The position numbers and the translations under genes are program-made. The notes below the pieces were generated by a model, which was not told the DNA's origin, did no database searches, and saw only the letters and a program-made list of their open reading frames with translations. DNA of 64,000 nt from Rhizobium herbae (GTDB lineage: Bacteria; Pseudomonadota; Alphaproteobacteria; Rhizobiales; Rhizobiaceae), in NCBI RefSeq assembly GCF_019511375.1, contig NZ_JAEUAO010000004.1, positions 415,377-479,376 on the forward strand, given 5' to 3'. Within the stretch, counting starts at the first letter, position 1. The number at the start of each line of letters is the position of its first letter. Positions 37,951 through 46,947 of this stretch are shown here, in pieces.

Positions 37951-38122
37951 CGCCTTCATTTTCAAAGAACCCTTCGCCGCTGATGGCGGAGCCTACGTTA
38001 TCGACCGGCAGCGGGTCCGCTCGATTGCCGAGGCAACGGCGGCGGGCAGGCCGGTCTTCTTGCCCATGTTCAGTCGCTGGAAAGTCTAGCATGGGCGCGA
38101 GGGGCGGGGATGTTGGGCCTGT
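37951..38122. repeat. Direct repeat, copy 2 of 2 (172 bp)
   Basis: Second copy of the segment at 37615-37785, followed 50 bp later by family A repeat copy 3. Confidence 0.85.
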
Positions 38123-38169
38123 TCCGGCGGGTCGTGCCAAACGGATGCCCGGTACTTGATGCTATCTTA

Positions 38170-38280
38170 CCCCTGATCCGGCCTGCCGGCCACCTTCTCC
38201 CCGCAGGCGGGGAGAAGGGACGAGCGGCACACGCCGCATTCCCCTCTCCCCGCCTGCGGGGAGAGGTCAGGGTGAGGGGC
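38170..38280. repeat. Palindromic intergenic repeat, family A, copy 3
   Basis: Bounded by CCCCTGATCCGGCCTGCCGG and GTGAGGGGC, containing both CTTCTCCCCGCAGGCGGGGAG and CTCTCCCCGCCTGCGGGGAGAG stems. Confidence 0.85.
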
Positions 38281-38307
38281 AAGAGGGCAGTCGAACTGGG
38301 TGATGCG

Positions 38308-39216
38308 TCAAAAGGTGACGTCGATGCTGCGGAAGTGGCGTTTCTTCTTTGGGATGTCGTTCTCCTTCCCGCTCTTCTTGCCATCGTCGCTGAGGATCTG
38401 GACGAGGCCTTTTTCGGGGTAGATGACGAGCGCCTCGGCGGTGAAATCGCTCGGGAACTTGGGCGGCAGTTTTACCGGCGGGCGTTCGTCGCCGCTCCAG
38501 GAGTAGAGCGAGAATTTTCCGCTCTTGCCCGTGTCGCCCTTCGTCTCGGGGCCGGCGATGACGAGATAGAGCGGCGGAAGGAAGCCGGTCCAGTCGATGC
38601 CGCGAATGCCGCGATCGCCGAGGTCGAGCATGTGCGGCTTGCCGAAGCGGGGTTCCTCGCCGTGCTCGGTGACGGCGGCGGGGTTGGTCAGGCGCAGCAC
38701 CGGCGCCATCTTGTCGATCAGCGGCGTGCGAAAGCCGATCAGCAGGTCACCCTCCGGGGTGGCGGCGAGGCCTTCGATATTGATGTCGGTGCCGGGGCGG
38801 TGCAGTTCCTTCTTCAGATAGCCGCGCAGGCTCTCGCAGGGTGTGCCGATGGGCTCGAGCGTCGGGCCGCCGGCGGTTCGGACGATTTTCGAGGCGAACA
38901 GGACGGAGCGGCCGCCGGCGTTGCCGCCGCCGGCAGGCCGGGAGAACGAACTGATCCAATAGACCTTGTCGGCGATCCTGGCGGCTGCCTCGATGTCGGA
39001 CGTCTCGCTGCCGAGGAAAGTCTTGAACTTCAGCGCCTGCACGGGCTTGGCGATGCCGCGGCGATAGATCTGCAGGGTGTTGGTTTCGTCGCTGGCAACG
39101 ACGAAATGGCTCTCGTCGAGGGCGACCGCGGCCGAGGCTTCGCAGATGCCGATATAATCCATCGGCTCAGCCTGGGCGTCCGCTACCGGGAGAATGCCGA
39201 GGGATGGGATTTTCAT
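38308..39216 (-). CDS. DUF3616 family protein
   Basis: 302 residues. A protein with repeated beta-strand segments (for example SHFVVASDETNTLQIYRRG and NIEGLAATPEGDLLIGFRTPL), matching DUF3616, probably a beta-propeller-like fold. KPHMLDLGDRGIRGIDWTGFLPPLYLVIAG is the best conserved-looking part. No signal peptide is visible. Function unknown. It ends within a few bases of the repeat region at 38.3 kb. Confidence 0.8.
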   Translation of the reverse strand: MKIPSLGILPVADAQAEPMDYIGICEASAAVALDESHFVVASDETNTLQIYRRGIAKPVQALKFKTFLGSETSDIEAAARIADKVYWISSFSRPAGGGNAGGRSVLFASKIVRTAGGPTLEPIGTPCESLRGYLKKELHRPGTDINIEGLAATPEGDLLIGFRTPLIDKMAPVLRLTNPAAVTEHGEEPRFGKPHMLDLGDRGIRGIDWTGFLPPLYLVIAGPETKGDTGKSGKFSLYSWSGDERPPVKLPPKFPSDFTAEALVIYPEKGLVQILSDDGKKSGKENDIPKKKRHFRSIDVTF

Positions 39217-39279
39217 CGCGACATTCCTTTTTTACTTTGCCGGCGCGGGGGCGGTCCGCCAGCCCAGAACACATGACAG

Positions 39280-39385
39280 CGGCGCTCCCCTCTGACCTGC
39301 CGGGCATCTCCCCTCAAGGGGGGAGATTGGCCCGAAGCCGCTTCCTTGCTCTAGAGATGTCACGACGTGACGGAGGGGGTGTTTT
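39280..39385. repeat. Second type of intergenic repeat (family B)
   Basis: Contains the palindrome CATCTCCCCTCAAGGGGGGAGAT next to GACCTGCCGG and a downstream GATGTCACGACGTGACGGAG. It differs from family A and occupies the DUF3616-ubiG gap. Confidence 0.6.
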
Positions 39386-39400
39386 CGACACTGTCGCGCA

Positions 39401-40150
39401 CTATGAGGCCGGGCGTCTGGCCACCAGCATGTAGTTGACGTCCATATCCTTCGACAGATTCCACTGGTTGGCAAGCGGATTGAAGAAGACGCCGGTACGG
39501 TCGGTCACCGTCATGCCGCTCGCTTCGATCGGCCTTTCGAGTTCCTCGGGGCGCACCAGTTTTTCGTATTGATGGGTGCCGCGCGGCAACCAGCGAAGCA
39601 CGTTTTCGGCGGTGAAGATGGCAAGCGCCGCCGCCTTGATCGTCCGGTTGATGGTGGCGACGAACATCAGGCCGCCCGGACGGACCATCGAGGCGCAGGT
39701 GCTGATGAAAAACTCGACATCGGCGACATGCTCGACCACTTCCATGTTGAGCACGACGTCGAAAGTCTCGCCGGCTTGCGCAAGCGCCTCCGCCGTCACT
39801 GCGAGATAATCCACGGCGACGCCGCTGCCGGCCGCGTGGGTTTTGGCAATCATGATGTTCTTTTCCGACGCATCGGCGCCGACCACATCGGCACCCATGC
39901 GGGCCATCGGCTCGGACAGAAGGCCGCCGCCGCAGCCGATATCGAGGAGGCGCAGGCCCTTCAGCGGTTGCGGCGCCTTGGCGTCACGGCCGAAATTTTC
40001 CGAGACGCGGTCGCGGATATAGGTGAGACGCACCGGATTGAACTTGTGCAGCGGCCGGAACTTGCCCTTCGGGTCCCACCACTCGGCGGCCATGGCGGAA
40101 AAGCGGTCGACTTGCGCCTGGTCGATGGTGGTACGCGCTTGTTCGCTCAT
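39401..40150 (-). CDS. ubiG: Ubiquinone biosynthesis O-methyltransferase
   Basis: 249 residues. SAM-dependent O-methylations of the ubiquinone ring. The UbiG N-terminus is clear ([24 protein letters not shown]), followed by the SAM loop [20 protein letters not shown] and [14 protein letters not shown]. The chosen ATG gives MSEQARTT. In Rhizobiales ubiG is usually next to lysC in opposite orientation; here about 7.8 kb of other DNA lies between them. Confidence 0.95.
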   Translation of the reverse strand: MSEQARTTIDQAQVDRFSAMAAEWWDPKGKFRPLHKFNPVRLTYIRDRVSENFGRDAKAPQPLKGLRLLDIGCGGGLLSEPMARMGADVVGADASEKNIMIAKTHAAGSGVAVDYLAVTAEALAQAGETFDVVLNMEVVEHVADVEFFISTCASMVRPGGLMFVATINRTIKAAALAIFTAENVLRWLPRGTHQYEKLVRPEELERPIEASGMTVTDRTGVFFNPLANQWNLSKDMDVNYMLVARRPAS

Positions 40151-40205
40151 GGCATCTACTCCGTGCAACATGTGTCTGCTGAAGTCGGACGATCGGAGGC
40201 GAAAG

Positions 40206-40592
40206 TCAAGGGTTGGGAAGGCCCTGCGGCGACTGACGCCCTTTCAGGCAGCGGTCGAATTTCGGCAAACGGTACTCGGGGTGCTCGATCTGATATTTCT
40301 GAAGCTCGTCCATGATCCTCTCGAAGATCTGGAAGGCCGGTTCCTGCGCGTTGGCTAGACAGGCTGGCAAGCGGGCGCAGGCATGGCCGGACAGGCCGAT
40401 CTCGCGCTGGACGCGGACCTTGCTGTCCTGATGGCTCGAGACCAGCATCGCGCCGGTGCAGGCCCGATCGCGGCCGCATTTGCGGGTCCTGCAGATCCTC
40501 CAGATCAGTTGAGTGGTCAAGAGAGCGCGGCATCGGTGCTCGTGATCGGCGGAAAGGCGTTTTTCGTAGTCGGTGAAGTCCGGTTTGGGCAT
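40206..40592 (-). CDS. Cysteine-rich hypothetical protein
   Basis: 128 residues with seven or more cysteines, clustered in [16 protein letters not shown] (34-47) and HACARLPAC (71-79). Basic, no signal peptide and no membrane helix. It may bind a metal. A GGAG lies eight bases before the ATG. It ends 55 bp upstream of the ubiG start on the same strand, so they may be transcribed together. Family not recognised. Confidence 0.7.
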   Translation of the reverse strand: MPKPDFTDYEKRLSADHEHRCRALLTTQLIWRICRTRKCGRDRACTGAMLVSSHQDSKVRVQREIGLSGHACARLPACLANAQEPAFQIFERIMDELQKYQIEHPEYRLPKFDRCLKGRQSPQGLPNP

Positions 40593-40701
40593 GAGATACT
40601 CCGAGGGTGAGAGGGCGGCCGGGTATGTTCACGCGGCGGCTTTTCGCCCGTGTTTCACGTCATTTGCGGTTCGCCGGCCTCATGAGCCAGGCGGGATCGG
40701 C

Positions 40702-40757
40702 CGGGGCACATCGGGTGCCTCAGGTAAGTTGTAATGGGTGACACGCGATGTGCCCCG
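40702..40757. repeat. Perfect 12-bp inverted repeat with 32-nt spacer
   Basis: CGGGGCACATCG at 40702-40713 and CGATGTGCCCCG at 40746-40757. Could be an RNA hairpin or the ends of a small relic element. Confidence 0.7.
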
Positions 40758-41261
40758 TCTCGGTGGTTTCTACCTGCAACTCTTGGTTTCTCTGCGGGGA
40801 TGGCGGCACCTTTTTCCGGTACAGGGTAACGCTCGCAGCTTTCGCTGCCGCGCCACGAAAGGCCTGTCCTTCGACACGCCAGTCGCCGGTCCTCATGTGT
40901 GCCTCACAGGCACGCCCCGCCCTGTTTCAGACGAGAGGGAAACCATTTTCTGCAGGCCCCTGCGGCCGCGCCTGCGTTTCAAACACAGACCGAAGGCACC
41001 GGCCCCGCCTCGCCGGCAACGCTATCCGGTGTATCCGATGGCGGGACGAGAGGAGTATGGCACAGGTGCAAAAGGCGGGGATGAACGGGGATGAAGGGGG
41101 ATGAATTTCACGCATTGCGACGGCCAAGATGGCCAAGGGAGCCACCCCACGCAAAGTGGTGCGCGGGGGGGCCAGGTCGCGCCGCATGCAATGGCGAATC
41201 AGTAGCATCATTCGGAATTCATGCATTCACGCAATTGGGTGAGAATGGCCGCGGTATACAT

Positions 41262-41291
41262 GAAAGAGCCCGTCACCTTGGTGGCGGGCTC
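41262..41291 (-). terminator. Weak terminator candidate for the GST transcript
   Basis: 12-bp stem with one G-T pair (GAGCCCGTCACC 41266-41277 with 41280-41291), followed on the minus strand by CTCTTTCATG. It lies about 190 bp beyond the GST stop. Confidence 0.45.
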
Positions 41292-41482
41292 CAAAATGGC
41301 TTGAGAATACATCGCCGCTAAAACGCTCTCCCCGAGGGGAATCAAAAACGCTCTGGTGTTAAACGCCGTTCCGGTTTCGACCAAGGCAACAGCAGATGAG
41401 AATTAGACATTGCTCATGAAGAAGTCCAATCACCATTGTGGGGGATGTGAAAGCGAGCGTGATTTACCGTTGAACAAGCGCC

Positions 41483-42142
41483 TCAATCCCGGTCCGGGGC
41501 GCCGAGCGGGAAGAAGCCGCGATACGGCCGGGCCTCGTCGACCGCGCGGGCAAAGGAGGGGCGGGCGAGAAGACGGGCGCGGTAGGCGCGGGCGTTCGCC
41601 AATGCCTCAGGGATCGGATGGACCCAGTCGGCATAGAACAGCGACGGGGCGGCGGCGCAATCGGCGAGGCTGAACGCATCGCCGGCCGCCCATTCGGACG
41701 TGGCGACCGCGCCGTCGAGCCAGGCATAGGCGTTGTCGAGCATCGCTTTCGCCTCGCCGACACCATAGGGATCGCGGTCGGCTTCCGGCCGGATCTGGTT
41801 GAACACCACCTTCTGCATCGGGGTCATGACGTAGTTGTCGAAGAAGCGGTCCATCAGGCGGGTCTTGAGGGCAGCCCTGGCATCCGCGGGGATCAGGCGG
41901 ACGGGGCCGGGATGATTGAGCGCCAGATATTCGATGATGATCGTTGATTCCAGCACGGTTTCGTCACCGTCCTTCAGGACCGGCATCCGCTTCATCGGCC
42001 AGAGCGCGCACCACTCGGTAACGGTCTCCGGCGTCTCCTCGCCAAGCATGCGCAGCTCGAACGGCGTGCCGTTTTCGTAAAGCGCGGTGATGACCTTCTG
42101 GCAGTAGGACGAGAAGGGGTGAGCAAAGAGCTGCAGTTTCAT
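41483..42142 (-). CDS. Glutathione S-transferase family protein
   Basis: 219 residues. Thioredoxin-like N-terminal domain (LFAHPFSSYCQKVITALYENGTPFEL) with the glutathione-binding VPVLKDGDETVLESTIII-EYL region, then an all-helical C-terminal domain with AAGDAFSLADCAAAPSLFYAD. The start MKLQLFAHPF follows GGGAGG; a second ATG one codon upstream is equally in frame. It is divergent from an HxlR regulator, which probably controls it in response to an electrophile or aldehyde (inference). Confidence 0.92.
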   Translation of the reverse strand: MKLQLFAHPFSSYCQKVITALYENGTPFELRMLGEETPETVTEWCALWPMKRMPVLKDGDETVLESTIIIEYLALNHPGPVRLIPADARAALKTRLMDRFFDNYVMTPMQKVVFNQIRPEADRDPYGVGEAKAMLDNAYAWLDGAVATSEWAAGDAFSLADCAAAPSLFYADWVHPIPEALANARAYRARLLARPSFARAVDEARPYRGFFPLGAPDRD

Positions 42143-42227
42143 CATATCCTCCCGGACCAATCTTGTTTTGAAAGCAGTTTCTTTGTAGAATGACTGATCC
42201 TATATTGCAAGCGGTTTTGGCGACACA

Positions 42228-42743
42228 ATGGACACGACCCACCGATCGGGCTGCCCGATCAACCTGACACTGGAAATGCTCGGCGATCGCTGGAGCCTGA
42301 TCGTCATCCGCGACATCATGTTCGGCAACCGCCGGCATTTTCGCGAACTGCTCACCCAATCGGAAGAGGGCATAGCCTCGAACGTGCTGGCCGACAGGCT
42401 GAAGCGGCTGACGGAGAGGGGACTTTTGTCGCGCACCGACGATCCGAGCCACAAGCAGAAGGGCATCTACAGCCTGACCGAGCCATCCATCCAGCTCGTG
42501 CCGCTTCTCGCCGAGATGGGCGCCTGGGGGCGCCGGCACATGCCGGTGTCGGAAGAGTTGTCGATCCGCGCCGAACTGCTGGAACAGGGCGGGCCGCCGA
42601 TGTGGCAGGCGTTCATGGAGGAACTCAGGGCCCTGCATCTCGGCGCGCCAGTGCCGGAGCGCTCGGTATTTGGCGAGCTGCAGGCGGCATATCTCGCGGT
42701 GGTGGCGAAGAAAGGCGAAGCCATCGCGGCTGAAGGGGCCTGA
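42228..42743 (+). CDS. HxlR-family transcriptional regulator
   Basis: 171 residues. Winged-helix HxlR domain with the N-terminal conserved C9-P-I, the LEMLGDRWSLIVIRDIMFGNRRHFRELL core and the recognition helix region GIASNVLADRLKRLTERGLLSR. The single conserved cysteine in HxlR/QorR-type proteins senses diamide, quinones or aldehydes; here C9. Its position divergent from the GST gene with an 85-bp shared region implies that it controls GST and itself. Confidence 0.92.
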   Translation: MDTTHRSGCPINLTLEMLGDRWSLIVIRDIMFGNRRHFRELLTQSEEGIASNVLADRLKRLTERGLLSRTDDPSHKQKGIYSLTEPSIQLVPLLAEMGAWGRRHMPVSEELSIRAELLEQGGPPMWQAFMEELRALHLGAPVPERSVFGELQAAYLAVVAKKGEAIAAEGA

Positions 42744-42782
42744 TGGCCGGCCATGCCCGATAACACCTTGCGACGGGGCTTT

Positions 42783-42873
42783 GCCCCTCACCCTAACCCT
42801 CTCCCCGCAAGCGGGGAGAGGGGTGGTTTTCCGTCAAGACGGGGAGAAGGTGCCCGGCAGGGCGGATGAGGGG
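42783..42873. repeat. Palindromic intergenic repeat, family A, copy 4
   Basis: GCCCCTCACCCTAACCCTC...GATGAGGGG with the stem CTCTCCCCGCAAGCGGGGAGAG. Lies between the HxlR stop and the EamA stop. Confidence 0.85.
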
Positions 42874-42907
42874 TGATAATCGGTGCCAACCCGGGGGCTT
42901 GGCGATC

Positions 42908-43771
42908 TCAGCGGGCGAACTTGCGAGCTCCGGCCACACACGCGACGACCGAGAGCGCTGTGACCACCATCACGACGCTCACCTGTTCGTGCAGGAGGCT
43001 CGCGGCCAGCAGGAGACCGAAGAAGGGTTGAAGCAGTTGCAACTGCCCCACGCCTGCGATGCCGCCGAGCGCCAAGCCGCGATACCAGAACACGAAGCCG
43101 ACCAGCATGCTGAAAACCGATACATAGCCAAGGCCGAGCCAGGAGGAGCCGGCGATGCCTTGCCAGGTGTCCGGCAGCGTGATCAGGGCGATGATCGCCA
43201 TCGGCGGCAGGGAGAGGACCAGCGCCCAGGAAATCACCTGCCATCCACCCCATGTCCGAGAGAGCTTCGCACCTTGCGCATAGCCAAGCCCGCAAACGAT
43301 GATCGCGGCAATCATCAAGAGATCCCCCGCGACAGACACCTCTGCGCCAAATGTCAGGGCGAAACCGACCACCGTGGCACTGCCCAGCCCGGAGAACAGC
43401 CAGAAGAGCGGCCTTGGGCGCTCCCCGCCCAGGAGAACACCGAAGATTGCGGTCGCAAGCGGAAGCAGACCGACAAACACGATCGAATGCGCCGACGTGA
43501 TGTATTGCAGGGCCACTGCCGTCAGCAGCGGAAAGCCGATGACGACGCCGAGCGCGACAAGCGCGAGCGACAGGAGATCGTCGGGGCGCGGTCTGGGCTG
43601 GCGAAGCGCGAAGAGCAATGCCGCCCCGAGGAGTGCAGCGATGACCGCCCGGGCCGATGTCAGGAACAGCGGAGAGAAATCCGAAACCGCAACGCGCGTC
43701 GCCGGAAGCGACCCGCTGAATATGACGACACCGAGCATGCCGCTGCCCCAACCTTCCAACGATGTTTTCAT
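42908..43771 (-). CDS. EamA/RhaT-type drug/metabolite transporter
   Basis: 287 residues with ten membrane helices in two EamA repeats; for example GMLGVVIFSGSLPATRVAVS and LWYRGL-like FWYRGLALGGIAGVGQLQLLQP at the second repeat's conserved end. Exports metabolites; substrate unknown. It is divergent from a MocR-type regulator, a frequent pairing in which the PLP enzyme-like regulator senses an amino acid or PLP-linked ligand. Confidence 0.92.
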   Translation of the reverse strand: MKTSLEGWGSGMLGVVIFSGSLPATRVAVSDFSPLFLTSARAVIAALLGAALLFALRQPRPRPDDLLSLALVALGVVIGFPLLTAVALQYITSAHSIVFVGLLPLATAIFGVLLGGERPRPLFWLFSGLGSATVVGFALTFGAEVSVAGDLLMIAAIIVCGLGYAQGAKLSRTWGGWQVISWALVLSLPPMAIIALITLPDTWQGIAGSSWLGLGYVSVFSMLVGFVFWYRGLALGGIAGVGQLQLLQPFFGLLLAASLLHEQVSVVMVVTALSVVACVAGARKFAR

Positions 43772-43824
43772 GGCACCTCACTTTCTGTCGCACAGTTACG
43801 CGCAAAAGGCTGGTGCAAACAGGC

Positions 43825-43870
43825 ACAGATCAGTACAATATCAACAAACTGTACCAGTATAACCAAACAT
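43825..43870. promoter_or_regulatory. Likely operator for the MocR regulator
   Basis: In the 116-bp gap between EamA and MocR start codons, CAGTACA (43831-43837) and ACTGTACCAGT (43848-43858) form imperfect inverted and direct GTAC repeats. MocR regulators bind such paired elements in the promoters of adjoining genes. The exact boundary is inferred. Confidence 0.45.
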
Positions 43871-43887
43871 ACAATCGGGGGGGCTCC

Positions 43888-45288
43888 ATGCCACGCAGCG
43901 ATGCGGGTACGCGCACGACGGACGTCATGATGGCGATCAGGAACAGGATCGCCAGCCGATCACTTGCGCCGGGGGATCGTCTTCCTTCCATCCGCAGCTT
44001 TGCCGCCACGATGGGCGTGTCGCCAACCACAGTGGTCGAAGCCTATGACCGTCTTGCCGCGGAGGGATTGATCCGGGCGCTTCGCGGTTCCGGCTTCTAC
44101 GTTTCGACCACCGCCTTGCCGCCGCTCAAGCTGGCGGAAGCCCACTCGCCGCGGGCAAGGGCAGTCGATCCATTCTGGGTGTCGCGGCAGTCGCTTGATT
44201 CCGATGATGCGGTGCTGAAGCCCGGATGCGGGTGGCTTCCGTCGGACTGGATGCCGAATGACGCGTTGAGGCAGGCCATTCGAAGATTGGCGCGAACCGA
44301 CGACAATCTCCTTGCCTACTACGGCAGCACGCGCGGCTCCTTGCCGTTGCGGCGGCTGCTCTTGTCGCGCTTTGCCGAGGAGGGCATTCAGGCCACGCCT
44401 GATGAAGTGATGCTGACGAGTACGGGGACCCAGTCACTCGACCTGATCTGTCGCTTTCTCCTGCGGCCAGGCGACACGGTCATGATCGACGATCCGTGTT
44501 ATTTCAATTTTCAGGCGCTGTTGAAGGCGCATCAGGTGAAGATCGTCGGCGTTCCCTACACGCCAACGGGTCCTGATCTTGCGGCGTTTGAAGCCCTGCT
44601 GAATGCCGAGCGGCCACGGGTGTACCTGACCAATTCCGCGCTTCACAATCCGACGGGAGCAACGCTTCCACCCCAGACCGCGCATCGTTTGCTGAACGCG
44701 GCAGCACAACATGAGATGACAATCATCGAGGACGATATCTTCGCCGACTTCGAACCCGAGCCGTCGGTGCGCCTCGCAGCGCTCGATGGTCTCAACCGCG
44801 TCATTCGCATCGGCAGTTTCTCTAAGACCCTCTCGGCGTCGATCCGCTGCGGCTACATTGCCGCGCAGCGCGACTGGATCGATGGGCTGGTCGATCTGCA
44901 GGTCGCCACCAATTTCGGCGGACCGAGCCCCGTTGCCACCGAACTGATTACCCATGTGCTGGCAGGAGGGAGCTATCGCAAGCACATGGAGGAACTGCGG
45001 CGCAAACTCGCGAGAGCCCGGCGTGAGGTGGTGGACAGGCTGCATCGGCTCAGTATCGAACCCTGGCTCCTGCCTCGCGGCGGTTTCTATCTCTGGTGCA
45101 GACTTCCTGACGGGCTGGATGCTACGCATGTGGCGCAAGCAGCCCTTGCCGAGGGCATCGTGCTTGCCCCCGGCAATGTGTTCAGCGTGTCGCAAGGCGC
45201 GCCTGATTTCATGCGTTTCAATGTTGCCCATACGCTGGATCCACGCATTGAGCGGACCCTTGCGGAGGTACTGAGAAAAGCTCGCTGA
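43888..45288 (+). CDS. MocR-type GntR regulator with aminotransferase domain (PLP-binding)
   Basis: 466 residues. An N-terminal GntR winged-helix domain (about 10-75, with SIRSFAATMGVSPTTVVEAYDRLAAEGLI) is linked to a class I aminotransferase domain. K313 in SFSKTLSAS is the PLP lysine and TSTGTQSLDLICR, HNPTGAT and EDDIFADF are the usual motifs. The start MPRSDAGTRTTDVMMAIRNR follows a GGGGGG-type site; an upstream open frame overlaps the EamA start. Probably controls the divergent EamA exporter. Confidence 0.92.
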   Translation: MPRSDAGTRTTDVMMAIRNRIASRSLAPGDRLPSIRSFAATMGVSPTTVVEAYDRLAAEGLIRALRGSGFYVSTTALPPLKLAEAHSPRARAVDPFWVSRQSLDSDDAVLKPGCGWLPSDWMPNDALRQAIRRLARTDDNLLAYYGSTRGSLPLRRLLLSRFAEEGIQATPDEVMLTSTGTQSLDLICRFLLRPGDTVMIDDPCYFNFQALLKAHQVKIVGVPYTPTGPDLAAFEALLNAERPRVYLTNSALHNPTGATLPPQTAHRLLNAAAQHEMTIIEDDIFADFEPEPSVRLAALDGLNRVIRIGSFSKTLSASIRCGYIAAQRDWIDGLVDLQVATNFGGPSPVATELITHVLAGGSYRKHMEELRRKLARARREVVDRLHRLSIEPWLLPRGGFYLWCRLPDGLDATHVAQAALAEGIVLAPGNVFSVSQGAPDFMRFNVAHTLDPRIERTLAEVLRKAR

Positions 45289-45477
45289 GGGGGGCGGGTT
45301 TGGCTGCGGGTGCTAACATGCGCGGTGAGCCCCTTGCCGCTTCCTGCTGCGTCCCGTGGCATGTTTCGAGAGTAAATTTGAAAAAGCCCGCCTTGAAACC
45401 CATGGAAGTCCTGCTCTGTCCCTTGACCGCAGTCCTGCGAATAAATACCCATGGTTGCATCATCGGCAGGACCGTTC

Positions 45478-46425
45478 ATGAGAATCCTTCACATTGCCAT
45501 TCTGGCGCTCTGCCTGCCGATCACAGCGGTTTTCGCGCAGTCGCCCAACGATGACCCCGTTCAGCTCGAGGCCAAAACTGAAGTCTTGTTCGCGTCGGAT
45601 CGTGATCTGCTCGACGTGAAGCTGTCCGTCGATCAGATGGTCGATCCCGCAACCAATCAGCAGGCTGTGACATCGATGATCGAGCGCATGGCCGAGGCGG
45701 TGAAGGCCATGGCCGGGGAGGGGGCAAAGAGCGCCGACACGCTTGCGGCTCTGAAGCGCTATCTCTACGAGGGTGGCGCCTGGAACGACAACAGGCCCTT
45801 CCAGTATGACCTTGAAGATCCGCTCGGCGAAAAACCCGCAAACCGCCTGCTGCAACGCTACCTGACGACGCGGCGCGGCAACTGCGTCACCATGCCCATG
45901 CTGATGATGTTCGTCGGCCAGCGGCTGGGGTTGAAGATGACACTGGCCGAAGCGCCCTTGCATGTCTTCGTGAAATATACCGACGACGACGGCGCCGTCT
46001 GGAATCTGGAGGCCACCAGCGGCGGCGGGTTTACCCGCGATGTCTGGTACAGACAGAAATTGCCGATGTCGGACAAGGCAGTGACCAACGGCGTCTATCT
46101 CCGACCTCTGTCCCATGAGGAAGCGACGGCGCTGATCGCCTCGTTTCTGGTGGAGCATCAGATCGAAGCAGGCGCGTTCGAAAATGCGATCGCCGTCTCC
46201 GACGTGCTGCTGCGGCATTACCCCTCCTTCGCTTACGTTCTGGTGAAGAAGGGCAGCGCCTACAGCGGCCTGCTGCGGCGGGAACTGGTCGGAAAATATA
46301 CGCGGATGGAAGACATTCCGGCCGATCTGAAGGTGAAAGCCGATCGGTGGTACGGGGAAAACATGCAGGCGTTCGCCAAGGCTGAAGCCCTGGGGTGGCG
46401 GCCGCAGGACGGCCGGCCGCAATGA
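45478..46425 (+). CDS. Secreted SirB1-like transglutaminase-fold protein
   Basis: 315 residues with a signal peptide (cleavage near VFAQ, residue 21). The transglutaminase-like core (SirB1/Transglut_core2) has the cysteine in TRRGNCVTMPMLMM (C136), the histidine in APLHVFVKY (H162) and a WNLEATSGG after it, so a Cys-His-Glu/Asp triad is plausible. The C-terminal 100 residues include a helical repeat-like region (GAFENAIAVSDVLLRHYPSFAYV). Function unknown. It stands 27 bp upstream of the RHS-module gene with the same orientation. Confidence 0.85.
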   Translation: MRILHIAILALCLPITAVFAQSPNDDPVQLEAKTEVLFASDRDLLDVKLSVDQMVDPATNQQAVTSMIERMAEAVKAMAGEGAKSADTLAALKRYLYEGGAWNDNRPFQYDLEDPLGEKPANRLLQRYLTTRRGNCVTMPMLMMFVGQRLGLKMTLAEAPLHVFVKYTDDDGAVWNLEATSGGGFTRDVWYRQKLPMSDKAVTNGVYLRPLSHEEATALIASFLVEHQIEAGAFENAIAVSDVLLRHYPSFAYVLVKKGSAYSGLLRRELVGKYTRMEDIPADLKVKADRWYGENMQAFAKAEALGWRPQDGRPQ

Positions 46426-46452
46426 CTATTTGATTTACGTGAGGATTTGTTC

Positions 46453-46947
46453 ATGAAGTGCTTTTCCAGCGGGTTTTTGACCCGCGTTCTCAGTTTGCTG
46501 CTTGTTTGCAGCATGTTGTCCGTGTCGTTCGGCTCGGCGGCCAATGCACGGTTTATCCAGCCGGCTACGATGGACCCCACGATCGAGGGTGTCGGCACGA
46601 ATAGGTACGCTTATGCGGGTAATGATCCGGTCAATAACAGTGATCCAAATGGCCATATCGCTGGTCAGCCTGACAAAACAGTGGAAGGAGTTGCGCAAGG
46701 AGGCTTTTGGGGAGGTCTTCTAGGCGGTCTCTTTGGGGCTGGTGCTGGTTTTCTAGCTGGAGGCCCTCCAGGGGCGTTAGTTGGGGGCGGTGCTGGAATC
46801 TACGACGGCGTGATGGGGGGAGCAATCGTAGGCGGCGCACTGGGCGTTCATGCCGATATGATGGAGGACCACGAGGCCGGGAGGAACGGTGATAAGAATT
46901 TCGGCTCTGGTGGTACATCCTCCGCTGCGGCAGGGGCGGCGGTCTAG
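46453..46947 (+). CDS. Secreted miniature RHS core protein with glycine-zipper segment
   Basis: 164 residues. A signal peptide (residues 1-32) is fused directly to the conserved end of an RHS core: [19 protein letters not shown] then [18 protein letters not shown] (about 51-68). All of the RHS beta-cocoon that should precede this is absent. Residues about 82-132 are a glycine-zipper segment ([18 protein letters not shown]...[10 protein letters not shown]) that may enter membranes. The frame then ends at a TAG, while the toxin-like part continues in another frame from 46896. The start is ATG 46453 with GAGGA upstream; a TTG two codons earlier is possible. Base composition falls off through the gene. 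Confidence 0.85.
   Translation: MKCFSSGFLTRVLSLLLVCSMLSVSFGSAANARFIQPATMDPTIEGVGTNRYAYAGNDPVNNSDPNGHIAGQPDKTVEGVAQGGFWGGLLGGLFGAGAGFLAGGPPGALVGGGAGIYDGVMGGAIVGGALGVHADMMEDHEAGRNGDKNFGSGGTSSAAAGAAV

Larger units (their letters stand above)
37300..38307. other. Repeat-rich intergenic region
   Basis: About 1 kb without a secure gene. It contains family A repeat copies 2 and 3, and a 171-bp direct duplication (37615-37785 and 37951-38122) that each end with the same small start region. An open frame from 37325 shows a gene-like stretch around 37500-37740 and probably is a degraded gene. Confidence 0.7.
40593..41482. other. Long intergenic region with structured repeats
   Basis: About 890 bp. 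Contains a perfect 12-bp inverted repeat (40702-40713 with 40746-40757), three tandem copies of a GGGGATGAA unit (41077-41105) and a hairpin at 41266-41291. Two overlapping 118-codon open frames from 40738 and 40748 are in-phase chance frames in GC-rich DNA with no motif. I see no credible gene. Confidence 0.6.

Noticed and set aside
40738..41104. Two overlapping 118-codon frames
   Set aside because: Both frames lack a ribosome-binding site and any conserved motif; they read through low-complexity Pro/Arg-rich DNA.
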